Origin: CAYXLI01 sp964464925
GTDB lineage: Bacteria; Acidobacteriota; Terriglobia; Bryobacterales; Bryobacteraceae
NCBI GenBank assembly: GCA_964464925.1
Contig: CAYXLI010000004.1
Location: 1-64,000 of the forward strand
Direction of reading: 5' to 3'
DNA length: 64,000 nucleotides
The notes under the pieces were generated by a model that worked only from the letters and a program-made list of their open reading frames with translations, searched no databases and was not told the DNA's origin. The position numbers and the translations under genes are program-made. Of the stretch, positions 10,872-20,166 are shown in pieces. Numbering within the stretch: position 1 is the stretch's first letter; each line of letters opens with the position of its first letter.

Positions 10872-11276
10872 TTGCCAAGACGAAAGCAAACCGAACAGAC
10901 GCTCACGCCCCTGGAACTCGAAATCATGACCGTCCTTTGGGAGACCGGTCCGGCCAACGTGCAAACGGTTCAGGCCAAGCTGGAGGCTCGCAATCTGGCC
11001 TACACCACCGTGCAGACGATGCTGAATGTGCTTCACCGGAAAGGCCGCGTCAAGCGAGAGCTGAAAGACCGCGCATATTTCTACCGCCCAGTGCTCAGCC
11101 GGCAAAAGGCCGTCACCGAAGCCGTAGGCGAAATCCTGGACCGTTTCTTTGGAGGCTCGGCGGACAGCCTGGTGCTGAGCCTATTGGAATCCCGAAAACT
11201 AACCCCGCAGCGGTTTGCTGAACTTCAGGAACTGCTCAACGGGTCAAAGGAGGAGAAAAACAATGGAAAGCGTTAG
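10872..11276 (+). CDS. BlaI/MecI/CopY-family transcriptional repressor
   Basis: A winged-helix repressor of 134 residues, the usual family length. I choose the TTG start at 10872 because TAGGAG lies five bases upstream and the protein then begins LPRRKQTEQTLTPLELEIM, as in the family. An upstream ATG in frame (10767) would place the promoter inside the gene. The DNA-binding part is about residues 10-80 (LEIMTVLWETGPANVQTVQ, AYTTVQTMLNVLHRKGRVKR) and the C-terminal helix region is for dimerisation. The next gene, an M56 peptidase, starts inside its 3' end; in known systems that partner is the sensor that inactivates the repressor. Confidence 0.93.
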   Translation: MPRRKQTEQTLTPLELEIMTVLWETGPANVQTVQAKLEARNLAYTTVQTMLNVLHRKGRVKRELKDRAYFYRPVLSRQKAVTEAVGEILDRFFGGSADSLVLSLLESRKLTPQRFAELQELLNGSKEEKNNGKR

Positions 11277-13353
11277 TTGGAGCCTGGTCACGTTCCTCTT
11301 GAATTCCACCTGGCAGATTCCGCTCATTGCCTGCGTGGCTGCGTTTGCCTGCCGGATGATGCGCAACAACCCGGCCTCTCACCGGCACGCCGTTTGGGTG
11401 GCTGCTCTCGCCTCAGCATTGCTCCTGCCCATAGCAAGCATACGGCGCAGCGAGCCTACAAACGCACCCGTCATCAAGACGTCTACTACGCTGCCTGCAA
11501 GTGCCGTCCAATCGACCGGCCCCGCCGCAGCGTGGACGGTCAAGCCGGCACCGCAGCGTTGGACGGTTTCGCTTGCCGCCACGACCGCTTCGGTCGTACT
11601 GGCCTGTTATGTTCTGTTTCTTCTCTATCGAGTGCTGCGTTTCGTACGCGCCGGATTGAGAACCGTGCGGATCCGCCGCTCTGCGAAGGCGCACCCGATG
11701 CCGCCATTGGTTGAAAAGGTCTGGACAAGGTGCCGCATGGCCTTCGGACTGGATGACGTACAACTGCTCGTCTCAGAGAACCTCTCGACACCGGTCGTGC
11801 TGGGCACAAGGCACAGCTATATCATTCTGCCCGAAGCTCTGTTCGCCGAAACCTCCGAAGATCTCCTCGCAACCGCTATCGGCCACGAGATGGCGCACAT
11901 CGCAAGAGCCGATTTCGCACTGAATGTCTTTTATGAGGTGCTGTCGATCCCGATCGCATTTCACCCAGCTCTGGAATGGATCCGCAAGAGCATCGAACGC
12001 ACCCGCGAACTTGCCTGCGATGAACTGGTAACGAAACGATTGATCGACCGAAACTCCTACGCGCGGTCGATTGTGAGCCTCGCAGCCGACATGAGTGGAC
12101 TGGCTCGGCCCGGGCACACACTGGGAGTTTTCGATGGCGACATTCTGGAGGAGCGCCTTCGCCGGTTGCTCAACCATCCTGTCGAGAATCTGAAGCGCGC
12201 CAGGCTGGCTCTTGCCGCAGGTTTATCCGCAGTAGCCGTATGCGCAGTGATCGCCTCCGGTCTCGCCTTCTCGGCTCGAGCCCAGAGCGCCGCGCAAAAC
12301 GAGATGAAGCTAGCCGGCAATGCGTACAATACCGGTGACCTTGCGGGTGCGGTCCAGCACTTTGAGAACGCGGTCCATATGGAGCCGGCGAATGGCAACG
12401 CCAAACTGTTCCTCGCCAACGCGCTCCTGAAGCAATTCTTCTCTGAAAAGCCCGATCCGAATCGTTCGCTGCTCATACAGGCGAGGGACCAATATCAGGC
12501 GGTCCTGACGCTTGATCCACAGAACAGGCGGGCGCTGCAGGGGATGATGACCGTGGGGATCCACATGGGCCAGACTGCGGCGGCTCGCGACTGGGCCCTC
12601 AAGCTCATTCAAGTGGACCACACCGACAAAGGAGCCTACGCGGCCGTAGGCACTCTCGATTGGGCAATTTTGTACGCGGACTATATGCGTGCGAAGCAGG
12701 CGAGCGGCGGAAAGACGGAGATATATTTCCTGCCGGATGCGAATGCACGGTTGAGTTTGCGGAATCAGCACGCAGCACGGCTTGAAGAGGGGATGCAGAT
12801 GCTGCGGAATGCCATCCAACTGGATTCACAATACGACGACGCGATGGCCTATCTCAATCTGCTGTATCGTTTGAAGGCGGGAATGGCGGAGAGTTCCGAG
12901 CAAGCAGACAACTTCATCCGCGAAGCCGACGAATGGGTGCACAGGGCTCTGGACACAAAAAAGGCGCGCGCGAAGGCGACCGCTCCTGCGCCTCCCGCAC
13001 TCGACGTGAACGGTCCTCCACCTGGTCCCGTGGACAATCCGGCGGGCATGGTGGCCGCTCCTCCGCCCCCGCCGCTTCCTCCAGGTAATCAGTTGGCGTC
13101 CGCGGAGGCTCCGCCGCGCGCGCGAAATCCAGCAGAAGCACCACTGGCGTTCGTGCAGGTAGTGGCGAGTAGCCCGATGCCCGCCATGCTCCTGTTCCAG
13201 GAGTTAAAAGGGAAGGGCTTCCCGACGTCGATGATCCGGCCTCAGGACAATCTGACGCGTGTGATGGTCGGGCCTTATGCAAACGATAAAGCGATCGCAG
13301 ATGCGAAGCAGAAACTCGAAGCTCTCGGATTCAAGCCATTGCGGGTTTGGTAA
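11263..13353 (+). CDS. M56-family (BlaR1-like) membrane metallopeptidase with TPR and SPOR domains
   Basis: I place the start at ATG 11263 behind AAAGGAGGAGAAAAACA, overlapping the end of the repressor gene by 14 bases, giving 696 residues. Three or four membrane helices lie in the N-terminal third. The zinc protease site is HEMAH (about 208-212), with RELACDE downstream as third ligand. After a further membrane helix (about 320-345) come TPR-like repeats (about 355-560), a proline-rich linker (about 575-625) and a C-terminal SPOR-like domain (about 628-696; FVQVVASS, RVMVGPYANDKAIADAKQKL). A penicillin-binding sensor, as in BlaR1, is absent. By family it should release the upstream repressor in response to an envelope signal; the SPOR module suggests peptidoglycan. 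Confidence 0.9.
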   Translation: MESVSWSLVTFLLNSTWQIPLIACVAAFACRMMRNNPASHRHAVWVAALASALLLPIASIRRSEPTNAPVIKTSTTLPASAVQSTGPAAAWTVKPAPQRWTVSLAATTASVVLACYVLFLLYRVLRFVRAGLRTVRIRRSAKAHPMPPLVEKVWTRCRMAFGLDDVQLLVSENLSTPVVLGTRHSYIILPEALFAETSEDLLATAIGHEMAHIARADFALNVFYEVLSIPIAFHPALEWIRKSIERTRELACDELVTKRLIDRNSYARSIVSLAADMSGLARPGHTLGVFDGDILEERLRRLLNHPVENLKRARLALAAGLSAVAVCAVIASGLAFSARAQSAAQNEMKLAGNAYNTGDLAGAVQHFENAVHMEPANGNAKLFLANALLKQFFSEKPDPNRSLLIQARDQYQAVLTLDPQNRRALQGMMTVGIHMGQTAAARDWALKLIQVDHTDKGAYAAVGTLDWAILYADYMRAKQASGGKTEIYFLPDANARLSLRNQHAARLEEGMQMLRNAIQLDSQYDDAMAYLNLLYRLKAGMAESSEQADNFIREADEWVHRALDTKKARAKATAPAPPALDVNGPPPGPVDNPAGMVAAPPPPPLPPGNQLASAEAPPRARNPAEAPLAFVQVVASSPMPAMLLFQELKGKGFPTSMIRPQDNLTRVMVGPYANDKAIADAKQKLEALGFKPLRVW

Positions 13354-13358
13354 ACGAA

Positions 13359-13380
13359 AGGGCCGCATCTCTGCGGCCCT
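13359..13380 (-). terminator. Hairpin between the convergent M56 and smc genes
   Basis: AGGGCCGCA/TGCGGCCCT is a perfect 9-base inverted repeat with a TCTC loop. On the minus strand it is followed by TTCGTTT, so it best fits the terminator of smc, and it may work in both directions. Confidence 0.65.
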
Positions 13381-13389
13381 CATGCCAAT

Positions 13390-16300
13390 TTAGATGGCGG
13401 CCAGCAATTCCGGCTGTGGCTTGGCCGGCGGAGGCGGCTCGTTGAACCGAACCGAAACCAGCTTGCTGACGCCGGGCTCCTGCATCGTGACGCCATACAG
13501 CGCCTGCGCGGCTTCCATCGTGCGCTTGGCATGCGTGATCACGATGAACTGCGTCTGGTGAGACATTGCTTTGATGAGCTGCGTCATGCGGCCGATATTC
13601 GCTTCGTCCAGCGGCGCATCCACCTCGTCCAGAATGCAGAACGGGCTCGGCTGATACTTGAAGATCGCCATGAGCAGGGCCATGGCCGTAAGCGCGCGCT
13701 CGCCGCCCGAGAGCAGCAACACGCTCTGCAGCTTCTTGCCGGGAGGCGACGCCACAATGTCGATACCGCTTTCTCCTATGTTCGTCTCGTCGGCAAGGCG
13801 CATCTCTCCGATGCCGCCCCCGAACAGCGTTTTGAACATCTCACGGAAGTTCGCATTGATTGCTTCGAACGCTTCGGCGAAGCGCTTGCGCGATTCAGTG
13901 TCGATTTCGTGGATCGCCTTCTCGGTGTCACGGATCGAATCCAGCAGATCCTGCCGTTGGGCGTTCAGGAAGTCATACCGCTGTTGTGCTTCCTCGAACT
14001 GCTGCAACGCCTCGGTGTTTACCGGCCCAAGCGCGTCGATCTTCGTACGCAGCTCCTGATAACGGCCCTCGGCCTCCGTGAGCGCCGCGTCGTCCAGAAC
14101 AGCCTCCTGCCCGGCGGCCATCTCTTCCAGCGCCGTGCCCAGTTCCTTGCGGCAGGTCTCGTCGAGATACTTCAGCTCGGCCTGTTTTTTGACAAGTTCG
14201 AGCTCGATCTGAGACCGCTTCTCACTCGCCACCTGCACTTCGGAGCGGATGCCCTTGAGACCTTCATCCAGGGCCGCGAGCTGCTGACGCATTTCCGATT
14301 CGCGGCCGGCAAGCTGCATCACCATCTGCTCGTCCACGGAGATCTGTTCTGCCAGCACGGTCGCGCGGTTGTCCAGTTCGATGTTGTCAGACATCAACTG
14401 CGCTTTCTGGACTCCGTAGCGCTCCAGGTCCTGAGCCAGCACCTGCTTGCGATGTGCGATCTCGCGCACCTGATGCTCGATCCGGCTGCGCGCCGCCGCT
14501 TCGGAGCGCTTCCGCTCTTCCAGTTCGGCAAGGCCAACACGCAGCACTGCATGTTCTTCGTTGATCCGGACCAGCTCGTCCTGAAACTGCTCTAGCGAAG
14601 AACGCGCTTCCGTCAGAGCCTCTTCCTGCTGGATGCGAGCCTGTTCCTTCTCCGCCACCGCCTGTTCGTAGCTTGCACGGCGTTCGCGCGCACGCTCGGC
14701 ATCCTGCGTCAGGCGCTGCAGGTCCATGCGGGCGACGCTCAGGCGCTGATTCGCGCGGTTGAACTCGTCCGCCATCTTGCGCAGCTCGTGCTCGATAGCC
14801 AGCGCTTCCTTCTCCTGCGTCTGTTGCAGGCCGCGGAGCCGCTCCAGCTCTTCGGAAAGACGAATCATCTCGCCTTCCAGGTCTTCAATCAGCCCGGTCA
14901 CGCGCTCCAGGTCATTCTGCTTGCTATTCACCTGGCTGATCAGTTCGCGAAGTTCGCGCTTCAGCGCGAGCGGACCGCTGCCCGTTTTCTTTCCACCGCT
15001 CACCGCATGCCCGTGATAGCAGACGCCGTCGGGCAGGAGGAAATAGATGCCGGGATACTGCATCGCCAGACGCTGGGCGGACGCACGATCCTCCGCCAGG
15101 AAGCAGCGCGCCAGCCGCGGCAGCAGGTCGGCGGGCGCGTTGGTAAGGCCGTTCGTAAGTCGCAGGTGCTCGCTGAGCCGGCCGATGATGCCGGTTTCCG
15201 GTCCGATGATCGGCTCCGGCGACGGAGCAATTTTGAGATTCGCATCCTGTTCGGGATGAACCAGGAAGGTGGCGCGCCCGTCGACGTCGCTGCGCATCAG
15301 GTCGATACCGGAATCGGCCTGCGCCCAATCCTTCACCACGACATACTCGAGTTCCTCGTGAAGGAACTCTTCCGTCGCCTTTTCGTACTTCGATTCCACC
15401 TCTACGAAGTCGGCCAGCACACCGGCGGGCTTCAGGTCCTGCGCCTGGCCTCGTTCCACAGCCGTGAAGAGGCGCTTCACCGATTCGGTCGTGTAAGCGC
15501 GGTGGGAGAGAATTTCTTCCAACGAATCACGTCGTGCCTTCAGACGCGAAGTTTCGTTGCGCAGTTCTTCCTGCCTGCGGCGATTCTCGGCGATTTTGCC
15601 CTTCCGCGTCGCGAGTTCCTCTTCCACATTGCGGCGCTGCTCGGCAGTCGACTGCAAATCGAGCTGACGGGCAGCCATGCGCTCGCCGAGTTCGGCCTTT
15701 ACGTTTTCGACGCGGTCCACGTCCGTTGCGGCCATCTCCGCGTCCTTCTGGACACGAGCCGTATCACGCTCTACGCCAAGAAGGTACTGGTCGGTTTGTG
15801 CGAGCTGATTCTTGAGCGTCGACGCTTCGCCAAGCAGCCGGAGAACCTGCTGGCGCGATGATTCCATGCCACGTTCCCGGTCGCGCAGCATGCTCTGCAG
15901 CGTGTCGCGCTCTTCCGCCTTGCGCGCCAGGTCGGCGCGGGCATCCTCAACGCGCCCCTCGATTTCGGCGAGCCGGTCCGTATGAGCGCTGAGTTCAAGC
16001 TGCTGCTGCTCAAATCGCTTTTCCAGTTCCTCGGTTTCGCTCTCGCCTTGCGTGAGCCGCTGCTCGATGGATGAGATCTGGCTTGCCTGATACTGCAGCT
16101 TGCCCTTGATGCGCTCTGCCTCCACTTTGCCCTCGGCCAGCAGGCGGCGCGATTCGGTCAACTCGGCTTCCAGCAGGTATGCCTGCTCCTGAAGGCGCGT
16201 CTGCTCGCCTTCTTTTTCAGTCACCTGCGCCTGCAGAGTCTGAAATTCGTGCGCTGCGGCATTGAGATCGAGAGCGGTCTTGGCCGCCTCGCGCTCCAGC

Positions 16301-17052
16301 ATACGGAACCGGCCGGTGAGAGCCTTACGGAGCTGATCTACCATGTCGGTTTTCAGCTCCTCATAGCGCTTCGCCTTGGCGGCCTGCCGCTTCAGCGAGT
16401 TCACCTGGCGGCTGACTTCCTCCAGGATGTCGAACACGCGCGTGAGGTTCTGTTTGGCACTTTCCAGCTTCGCCTCCGCCAGGCGCTTCTTGGTCTTGAA
16501 GCGAGTGATTCCGGCGGCCTCTTCAATCACGTTCCGGCGATCCTGCGGCTTGGTGCTGAGGATCTGCCCGATGCGTCCCTGTTCGATAATGGCGTAGCTT
16601 TCCGGACCGAGTCCGGTGCCCATGAATAGATCCTGAATGTCACGCAGCCGCGCTGATTTGCCATTGATCAGGTACTCACTTTCACCCGATCTGTAGAGAC
16701 GGCGCGTGATTGTAATTTCTTCGGGCTTTTTGTCCTGGGCCTGAGCATTTCCCTCGCCGTTGACAGTATATTCGGCTTCCACTTTCGGATCGACCAGCGT
16801 CATGGTGACCGCCGCCATTCCGACCGGCTTCCGGTCGCGCGTGCCCGCGAAAATGACGTCCTCCATGCGGCTGCCGCGGAGGCTCTTGGCGGACTGCTCT
16901 CCTAACACCCAACTGATCGCGTCACTTAGATTCGACTTGCCACAGCCGTTCGGCCCAACAATAGCTGAGATTCCGGTGCCGTGGAATCGCATCTCGCTGC
17001 GGTCGCAAAAGGATTTAAACCCTTGAATTTCAACGCGCTTGAGTTTCAGCAA
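13390..17052 (-). CDS. smc: Chromosome segregation protein SMC
   Basis: An ATPase of 1220 residues that condenses DNA with ScpA/ScpB. The start chosen is TTG at 17052, giving LLKLKRVEIQGFKSF, the usual SMC N-terminus, with AAGGGG ten bases upstream; an in-frame ATG at 17118 would add 22 atypical residues. Walker A is GPNGCGKSN, about residue 32. Two long coiled coils flank the hinge (about 505-640; GVLADFVEVESKYEKATEEF). The C-terminal head carries the signature LLSGGERALTAMA and Walker B FCILDEVDAPLDEAN. The pterin-binding gene lies just upstream on the same strand. No ScpA or ScpB gene is in the window. Confidence 0.97.
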   Translation of the reverse strand: MLKLKRVEIQGFKSFCDRSEMRFHGTGISAIVGPNGCGKSNLSDAISWVLGEQSAKSLRGSRMEDVIFAGTRDRKPVGMAAVTMTLVDPKVEAEYTVNGEGNAQAQDKKPEEITITRRLYRSGESEYLINGKSARLRDIQDLFMGTGLGPESYAIIEQGRIGQILSTKPQDRRNVIEEAAGITRFKTKKRLAEAKLESAKQNLTRVFDILEEVSRQVNSLKRQAAKAKRYEELKTDMVDQLRKALTGRFRMLEREAAKTALDLNAAAHEFQTLQAQVTEKEGEQTRLQEQAYLLEAELTESRRLLAEGKVEAERIKGKLQYQASQISSIEQRLTQGESETEELEKRFEQQQLELSAHTDRLAEIEGRVEDARADLARKAEERDTLQSMLRDRERGMESSRQQVLRLLGEASTLKNQLAQTDQYLLGVERDTARVQKDAEMAATDVDRVENVKAELGERMAARQLDLQSTAEQRRNVEEELATRKGKIAENRRRQEELRNETSRLKARRDSLEEILSHRAYTTESVKRLFTAVERGQAQDLKPAGVLADFVEVESKYEKATEEFLHEELEYVVVKDWAQADSGIDLMRSDVDGRATFLVHPEQDANLKIAPSPEPIIGPETGIIGRLSEHLRLTNGLTNAPADLLPRLARCFLAEDRASAQRLAMQYPGIYFLLPDGVCYHGHAVSGGKKTGSGPLALKRELRELISQVNSKQNDLERVTGLIEDLEGEMIRLSEELERLRGLQQTQEKEALAIEHELRKMADEFNRANQRLSVARMDLQRLTQDAERARERRASYEQAVAEKEQARIQQEEALTEARSSLEQFQDELVRINEEHAVLRVGLAELEERKRSEAAARSRIEHQVREIAHRKQVLAQDLERYGVQKAQLMSDNIELDNRATVLAEQISVDEQMVMQLAGRESEMRQQLAALDEGLKGIRSEVQVASEKRSQIELELVKKQAELKYLDETCRKELGTALEEMAAGQEAVLDDAALTEAEGRYQELRTKIDALGPVNTEALQQFEEAQQRYDFLNAQRQDLLDSIRDTEKAIHEIDTESRKRFAEAFEAINANFREMFKTLFGGGIGEMRLADETNIGESGIDIVASPPGKKLQSVLLLSGGERALTAMALLMAIFKYQPSPFCILDEVDAPLDEANIGRMTQLIKAMSHQTQFIVITHAKRTMEAAQALYGVTMQEPGVSKLVSVRFNEPPPPAKPQPELLAAI

Positions 17053-17124
17053 GGCAGGTATGCCCCTTTTCCAGGTTGATATCTGCGAGAGACGGTCTCT
17101 CGCACTCGGGGGATACATTGAAGT

Positions 17125-17892
17125 CTAATCAGATCCGGAGCGAAATGCAAGCGGGTGGGACGCGAAACTTAGCGGTGTCCCGCCAGAGGCCACAATATGT
17201 AGTGGGTTTGCGATTGCGTAACCAAGCCCGCACTGCACTGCGCGGCGGAAGAAATCCCGCTCGCAAGCGGCTCGCTTACCTGGCGGTAAGCCGTAGGAAA
17301 TGTTTGAGATTGCGAGCAGAGAAGAGATCGTAGGGAATCGCTGCGCCGCGCTCTTCACCGCGAGAATCGATTCCTCCGGGCTGTTCGGCAACGCCAGCAG
17401 GTCTAATAGGAGGTGGCTTTCCGGAACGTGACGGGTCGCAAGCTGCAGCAGGCGCTCCGCTGCCCTGATCTTCTGTTCGGCCGTGACCGCGATCCCGTGT
17501 TCGTCGATACACCCGATCACCAGCAATACTTGATTGTGCGCGGCCAGCTTGCAGGTCGCCTCGAATAGCTCGCGCCCGTGGAACAGGTTGGCCGAGTTCA
17601 GACCGGCGACCCTCGGATATACCTCGAGAGCAATCCTCATTACCTCGATGTTCATCGAATCGATGAAAACCGGCGCATCCAGCCCCGAGTTCAGAAAGAA
17701 TTCGCGAGCCGCCTCCGCCTCGTTCTGGCGGCAACCGGAAAGGCACACGTCAAGCGCCCATGCCCCGGCCTGAAGTTGTTCCGTCGCGATACGCCGCACC
17801 GCCGCCCAATCCCGGGAACGTAAGGCGGCTGCGAATACAGCACACCCCGTAACGTTCAGTTTTTCCCCGACAATGAGAGGGAGTTTCACCAC
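17125..17892 (-). CDS. Pterin-binding-fold protein (methyltetrahydrofolate methyltransferase-like)
   Basis: A protein of 255 residues with the TIM-barrel features of the pterin-binding family that includes MetH, AcsE and dihydropteroate synthase: IVGEKLNVTG at the N-terminus, GAWALDVCLSG where relatives have LDVN, PVFIDSMN, and AISNISYGLP where relatives have the folate-contacting Asn. The length matches free-standing AcsE-type enzymes, which move the methyl group of methyltetrahydrofolate to a corrinoid protein. The Asn after LDV is replaced by Cys, so activity is uncertain. The start is GTG (17892 or 17889) behind AAAGGTGGG. It lies directly upstream of smc, and no corrinoid protein gene is nearby. 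Confidence 0.75.
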   Translation of the reverse strand: MVKLPLIVGEKLNVTGCAVFAAALRSRDWAAVRRIATEQLQAGAWALDVCLSGCRQNEAEAAREFFLNSGLDAPVFIDSMNIEVMRIALEVYPRVAGLNSANLFHGRELFEATCKLAAHNQVLLVIGCIDEHGIAVTAEQKIRAAERLLQLATRHVPESHLLLDLLALPNSPEESILAVKSAAQRFPTISSLLAISNISYGLPPGKRAACERDFFRRAVQCGLGYAIANPLHIVASGGTPLSFASHPLAFRSGSD

Positions 17893-18076
17893 CCCACCTT
17901 TGCGGGTGTACTAACCAGCGGTTGAGTAGTGGGCCTTATGTTTGGCATTTTTCTCCCTTAACACGGTGAGAATTTCTGATTCCGAGCGACGAAAGTGTAC
18001 TGTTCTGAAGTACCATAGTCGATTAGAATACAGGACCTGCTGCACTTTGCCACTTTTGCGAGAAGGAGACGATTTG

Positions 18077-18406
18077 ATGGACTCTACCGCAACGCTCCGC
18101 CTGGAGGCACATCGCCGCGGAGCGGGAGTCTCACTGGAGACAATCGCCGAGAAAACAAAGATTAGCTCACGCTTTCTCAGAGCTATCGAATGCGAAGAAT
18201 ACGACAAGCTGCCGGGCGGAATCTTTGATACCAATTACATCCGCCAGTATGCCGCGGAAATCGGCTACCCAGAGCAGGAGATCCTCGATCGATACCATGC
18301 TCGAGTTCAGGCTGCGATTCAACTGGAGACCCCGCCCGAGGTGCGCAAACCGCAGAGCCGGCTCCGGGCGGCATTCAATTGGCTGCTGGGCCCGGTCACA
18401 AGCTAA
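18077..18406 (+). CDS. RodZ-like helix-turn-helix protein, short
   Basis: Begins at ATG 18077 behind AGAAGGAGA, giving 109 residues; the long upstream extension in frame lacks a ribosome site. Residues about 10-80 match the Cro/C1-type HTH of RodZ proteins (LRLEAHRRGAGVSLETIAEKTKISSRFLRAIE, PGGIFDTNYIRQYA). The membrane helix and periplasmic domain of true RodZ are missing; the C-terminus is a short basic/amphipathic tail (RLRAAFNWLLGPVTS). It may be a soluble DNA-binding protein. Its function is not clear. Confidence 0.85.
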   Translation: MDSTATLRLEAHRRGAGVSLETIAEKTKISSRFLRAIECEEYDKLPGGIFDTNYIRQYAAEIGYPEQEILDRYHARVQAAIQLETPPEVRKPQSRLRAAFNWLLGPVTS

Positions 18407-18472
18407 CCAGCAGCGAATCTTCTCCCCGCACGGCGGCTGGCACGCTGCTCACCTTTTTGTGCTCTGATGCGT

Positions 18473-18766
18473 CTAGAGCCGCCCTGTCAGCATGCGTCCC
18501 AGCATCCGGAAATCACTCACGAAAGACCAGAACGGGTGGCCGAAGGTCGCGGGCCGATTCCGTTCGATCACGAAGTGTCCCGTCCATGCAAATCCGTAGG
18601 CCACCGGAAGCCATAGGAAGGCATACCAGGGATGGCGATAGTAGAACGCCGCCAGAACAACGAGGAGTCCGCAGACCGTTCCCAAGGCATGCAGCAGGCG
18701 GTTCATTGGATGGCAATGCTGCTCCAGGTAGAACGCGAAGAATTCGTCATAACTGGAAAACTTCAT
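18473..18766 (-). CDS. DUF962/Mpo1-like small membrane protein
   Basis: A protein of 97 residues, starting at ATG 18766 (MKFSSYDEFFAFYLEQH). The motif set matches the Mpo1/DUF962 family: YLEQHCHPMNRLLHALGT, a membrane hairpin (VCGLLVVLAAFYYRHPWYAFLWLPVAYGFAW broken by HPWY), then GHFVIERNRPATFGHPFWSFVSDFRML. Yeast Mpo1 is an Fe(II)-dependent dioxygenase acting on 2-hydroxy fatty acids, and the conserved histidines are present. The role in bacteria is poorly known. It probably belongs to the minus-strand group with the next two upstream genes. Confidence 0.85.
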   Translation of the reverse strand: MKFSSYDEFFAFYLEQHCHPMNRLLHALGTVCGLLVVLAAFYYRHPWYAFLWLPVAYGFAWTGHFVIERNRPATFGHPFWSFVSDFRMLGRMLTGRL

Positions 18767-18782
18767 GAGCGCTGCCCCGGGA

Positions 18783-19130
18783 CTATTTCCAGAGAAAGAG
18801 CGACCAGATGCCCAGGCCAATCAGACCTACGCCGGTGATCTCGATCCACGTGGCATGCTTCTGCCAGAACGAGCGCAAGCGCGGCATCGCCGCTAGAGGT
18901 TCCGATTCCGCCGCGGCCACGCGGAACTGAAGATGGCTGGACTTGCCCTGGAGAGCCTTCATCAACTCCTCCCGGCCGTTACGATCGGCGATCAGGATCG
19001 TGGCGGCATTCATGCCAGAGGTACTCTGTTCCAGCTTGCGCCGCAATGCCGGTGGAACCTCGTCCATGGAATGAAAGACCTTAGTACGGTCGCCGGTGCT
19101 GATGAATATTGTGGAGCTGCGAACCAACAT
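18783..19130 (-). CDS. Hypothetical protein with C-terminal membrane anchor
   Basis: A protein of 115 residues that I do not recognise. The start ATG at 19130 lies four bases after the stop of the LysR gene, which suggests coupled translation. The soluble part (1-90) is mixed alpha/beta with the segment ATILIADRNGREELMKALQG. One membrane helix ends the protein (ITGVGLIGLGIWSLFLW), so it is likely tail-anchored with the bulk in the cytosol. It is followed by the DUF962 gene. Confidence 0.75.
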   Translation of the reverse strand: MLVRSSTIFISTGDRTKVFHSMDEVPPALRRKLEQSTSGMNAATILIADRNGREELMKALQGKSSHLQFRVAAAESEPLAAMPRLRSFWQKHATWIEITGVGLIGLGIWSLFLWK

Positions 19131-19134
19131 CGTT

Positions 19135-20070
19135 TCAACCCACCGAAAGGCGAACTGCGCCGGTGTCCAGCTCCTTATCGAGTTTCGAGCCGCCCGCATG
19201 ATCGATGATCACTTGGATGAAACCCATGGCCGCCTTCGACAATCCCTTATCTTTCCTGTAGATGAGGCCGAGCCGGCGAATCATCGGTTCCGGCCCGAGA
19301 GACACGACAGCCAGTTTCCCTTGCGCGATCTCATCGCGGCAATGCGATGCAGCCAAGAACGAAAGTCCCAGTCCAGCCATTACAAACTGTTTGATCATTT
19401 CCGTGGAATCGAGTTCCATCGAAATGTGAAGTTCGCTTTCCACAGGCTCCAGCCATACGTTCAATCGCGCGCGGGTAGTACCAGACTTCGGGATCAGTAG
19501 CTGATATGCGAGCAGGTCGTGAGCAGTTACGGCGCTCTTCGTCACTAGCGGGTGATCGGCGGGCATCAGCAGTTTGATCTCGTCGGAATGAATCTTCACC
19601 ACCTGCAGCTTCTTCTCCTGCACGGGCAGTTGTGTAATTCCGAAATCCGCGAGATTGTCCATCACGGCGGCGACTACTCGCGCACCGTAGGAACGATCGA
19701 CGTGCAACTGAACATTCGGAAACTGCTTCTTATATTCCGAGAAAACCTGCGGCAGAACGTAGATGCACGTCGCCTCATTCGCGGCGATCGTGATCTCGCC
19801 CCGAGGAACACGGTCCAGTTCGTTGATTGAATCCTGTGCCTGACGGCGGAGTTCCAGAATCTGCTCGGCGTATTCGCTGAAGATCTTGCCGGCCGTTGTG
19901 AGGGAAATACGCGTGCCGAGGCGCTCGAAAAGCGTCGTGTTTAGTTCCTGTTCGAGCTGGCGCACCTGTGCGCTGATGGCAGGTTGGGTACGGTAACACG
20001 TCTGGGCGGCTTTCGAGAAGCTTTTCAGCCTGACGATCTCAAGAAATGTGTGTAGCTGATCGAGATCCAT
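19135..20070 (-). CDS. LysR-family transcriptional regulator
   Basis: A protein of 311 residues, the usual family length. The N-terminal winged helix (1-62; MDLDQLHTFLEIVRLKSFSKAAQTCYRTQPAISAQVRQLEQEL) has the conserved recognition helix, and residues about 90-295 form the periplasmic-binding-protein-like effector domain (GEITIAANEATCIYVLP). The effector is unknown. It is divergent from the cytochrome c gene with 96 bases between the starts, an arrangement in which LysR proteins often control both promoters. Confidence 0.93.
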   Translation of the reverse strand: MDLDQLHTFLEIVRLKSFSKAAQTCYRTQPAISAQVRQLEQELNTTLFERLGTRISLTTAGKIFSEYAEQILELRRQAQDSINELDRVPRGEITIAANEATCIYVLPQVFSEYKKQFPNVQLHVDRSYGARVVAAVMDNLADFGITQLPVQEKKLQVVKIHSDEIKLLMPADHPLVTKSAVTAHDLLAYQLLIPKSGTTRARLNVWLEPVESELHISMELDSTEMIKQFVMAGLGLSFLAASHCRDEIAQGKLAVVSLGPEPMIRRLGLIYRKDKGLSKAAMGFIQVIIDHAGGSKLDKELDTGAVRLSVG

Positions 20071-20166
20071 TGGGAGCGCGTCAAAGCTCGCTAGTGCCGT
20101 TCAAGGATACACCAATACCATAAACGTAAGTTGCGGGTAGGTTTGCTGAGATTATAGCATTGACTT

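Noticed and set aside
13531..15861. Long plus-strand frames opposite smc (354 and 357 codons)
   Set aside because: They mirror the coiled-coil codons of smc (Leu/Arg/His-rich products) and have no ribosome sites.
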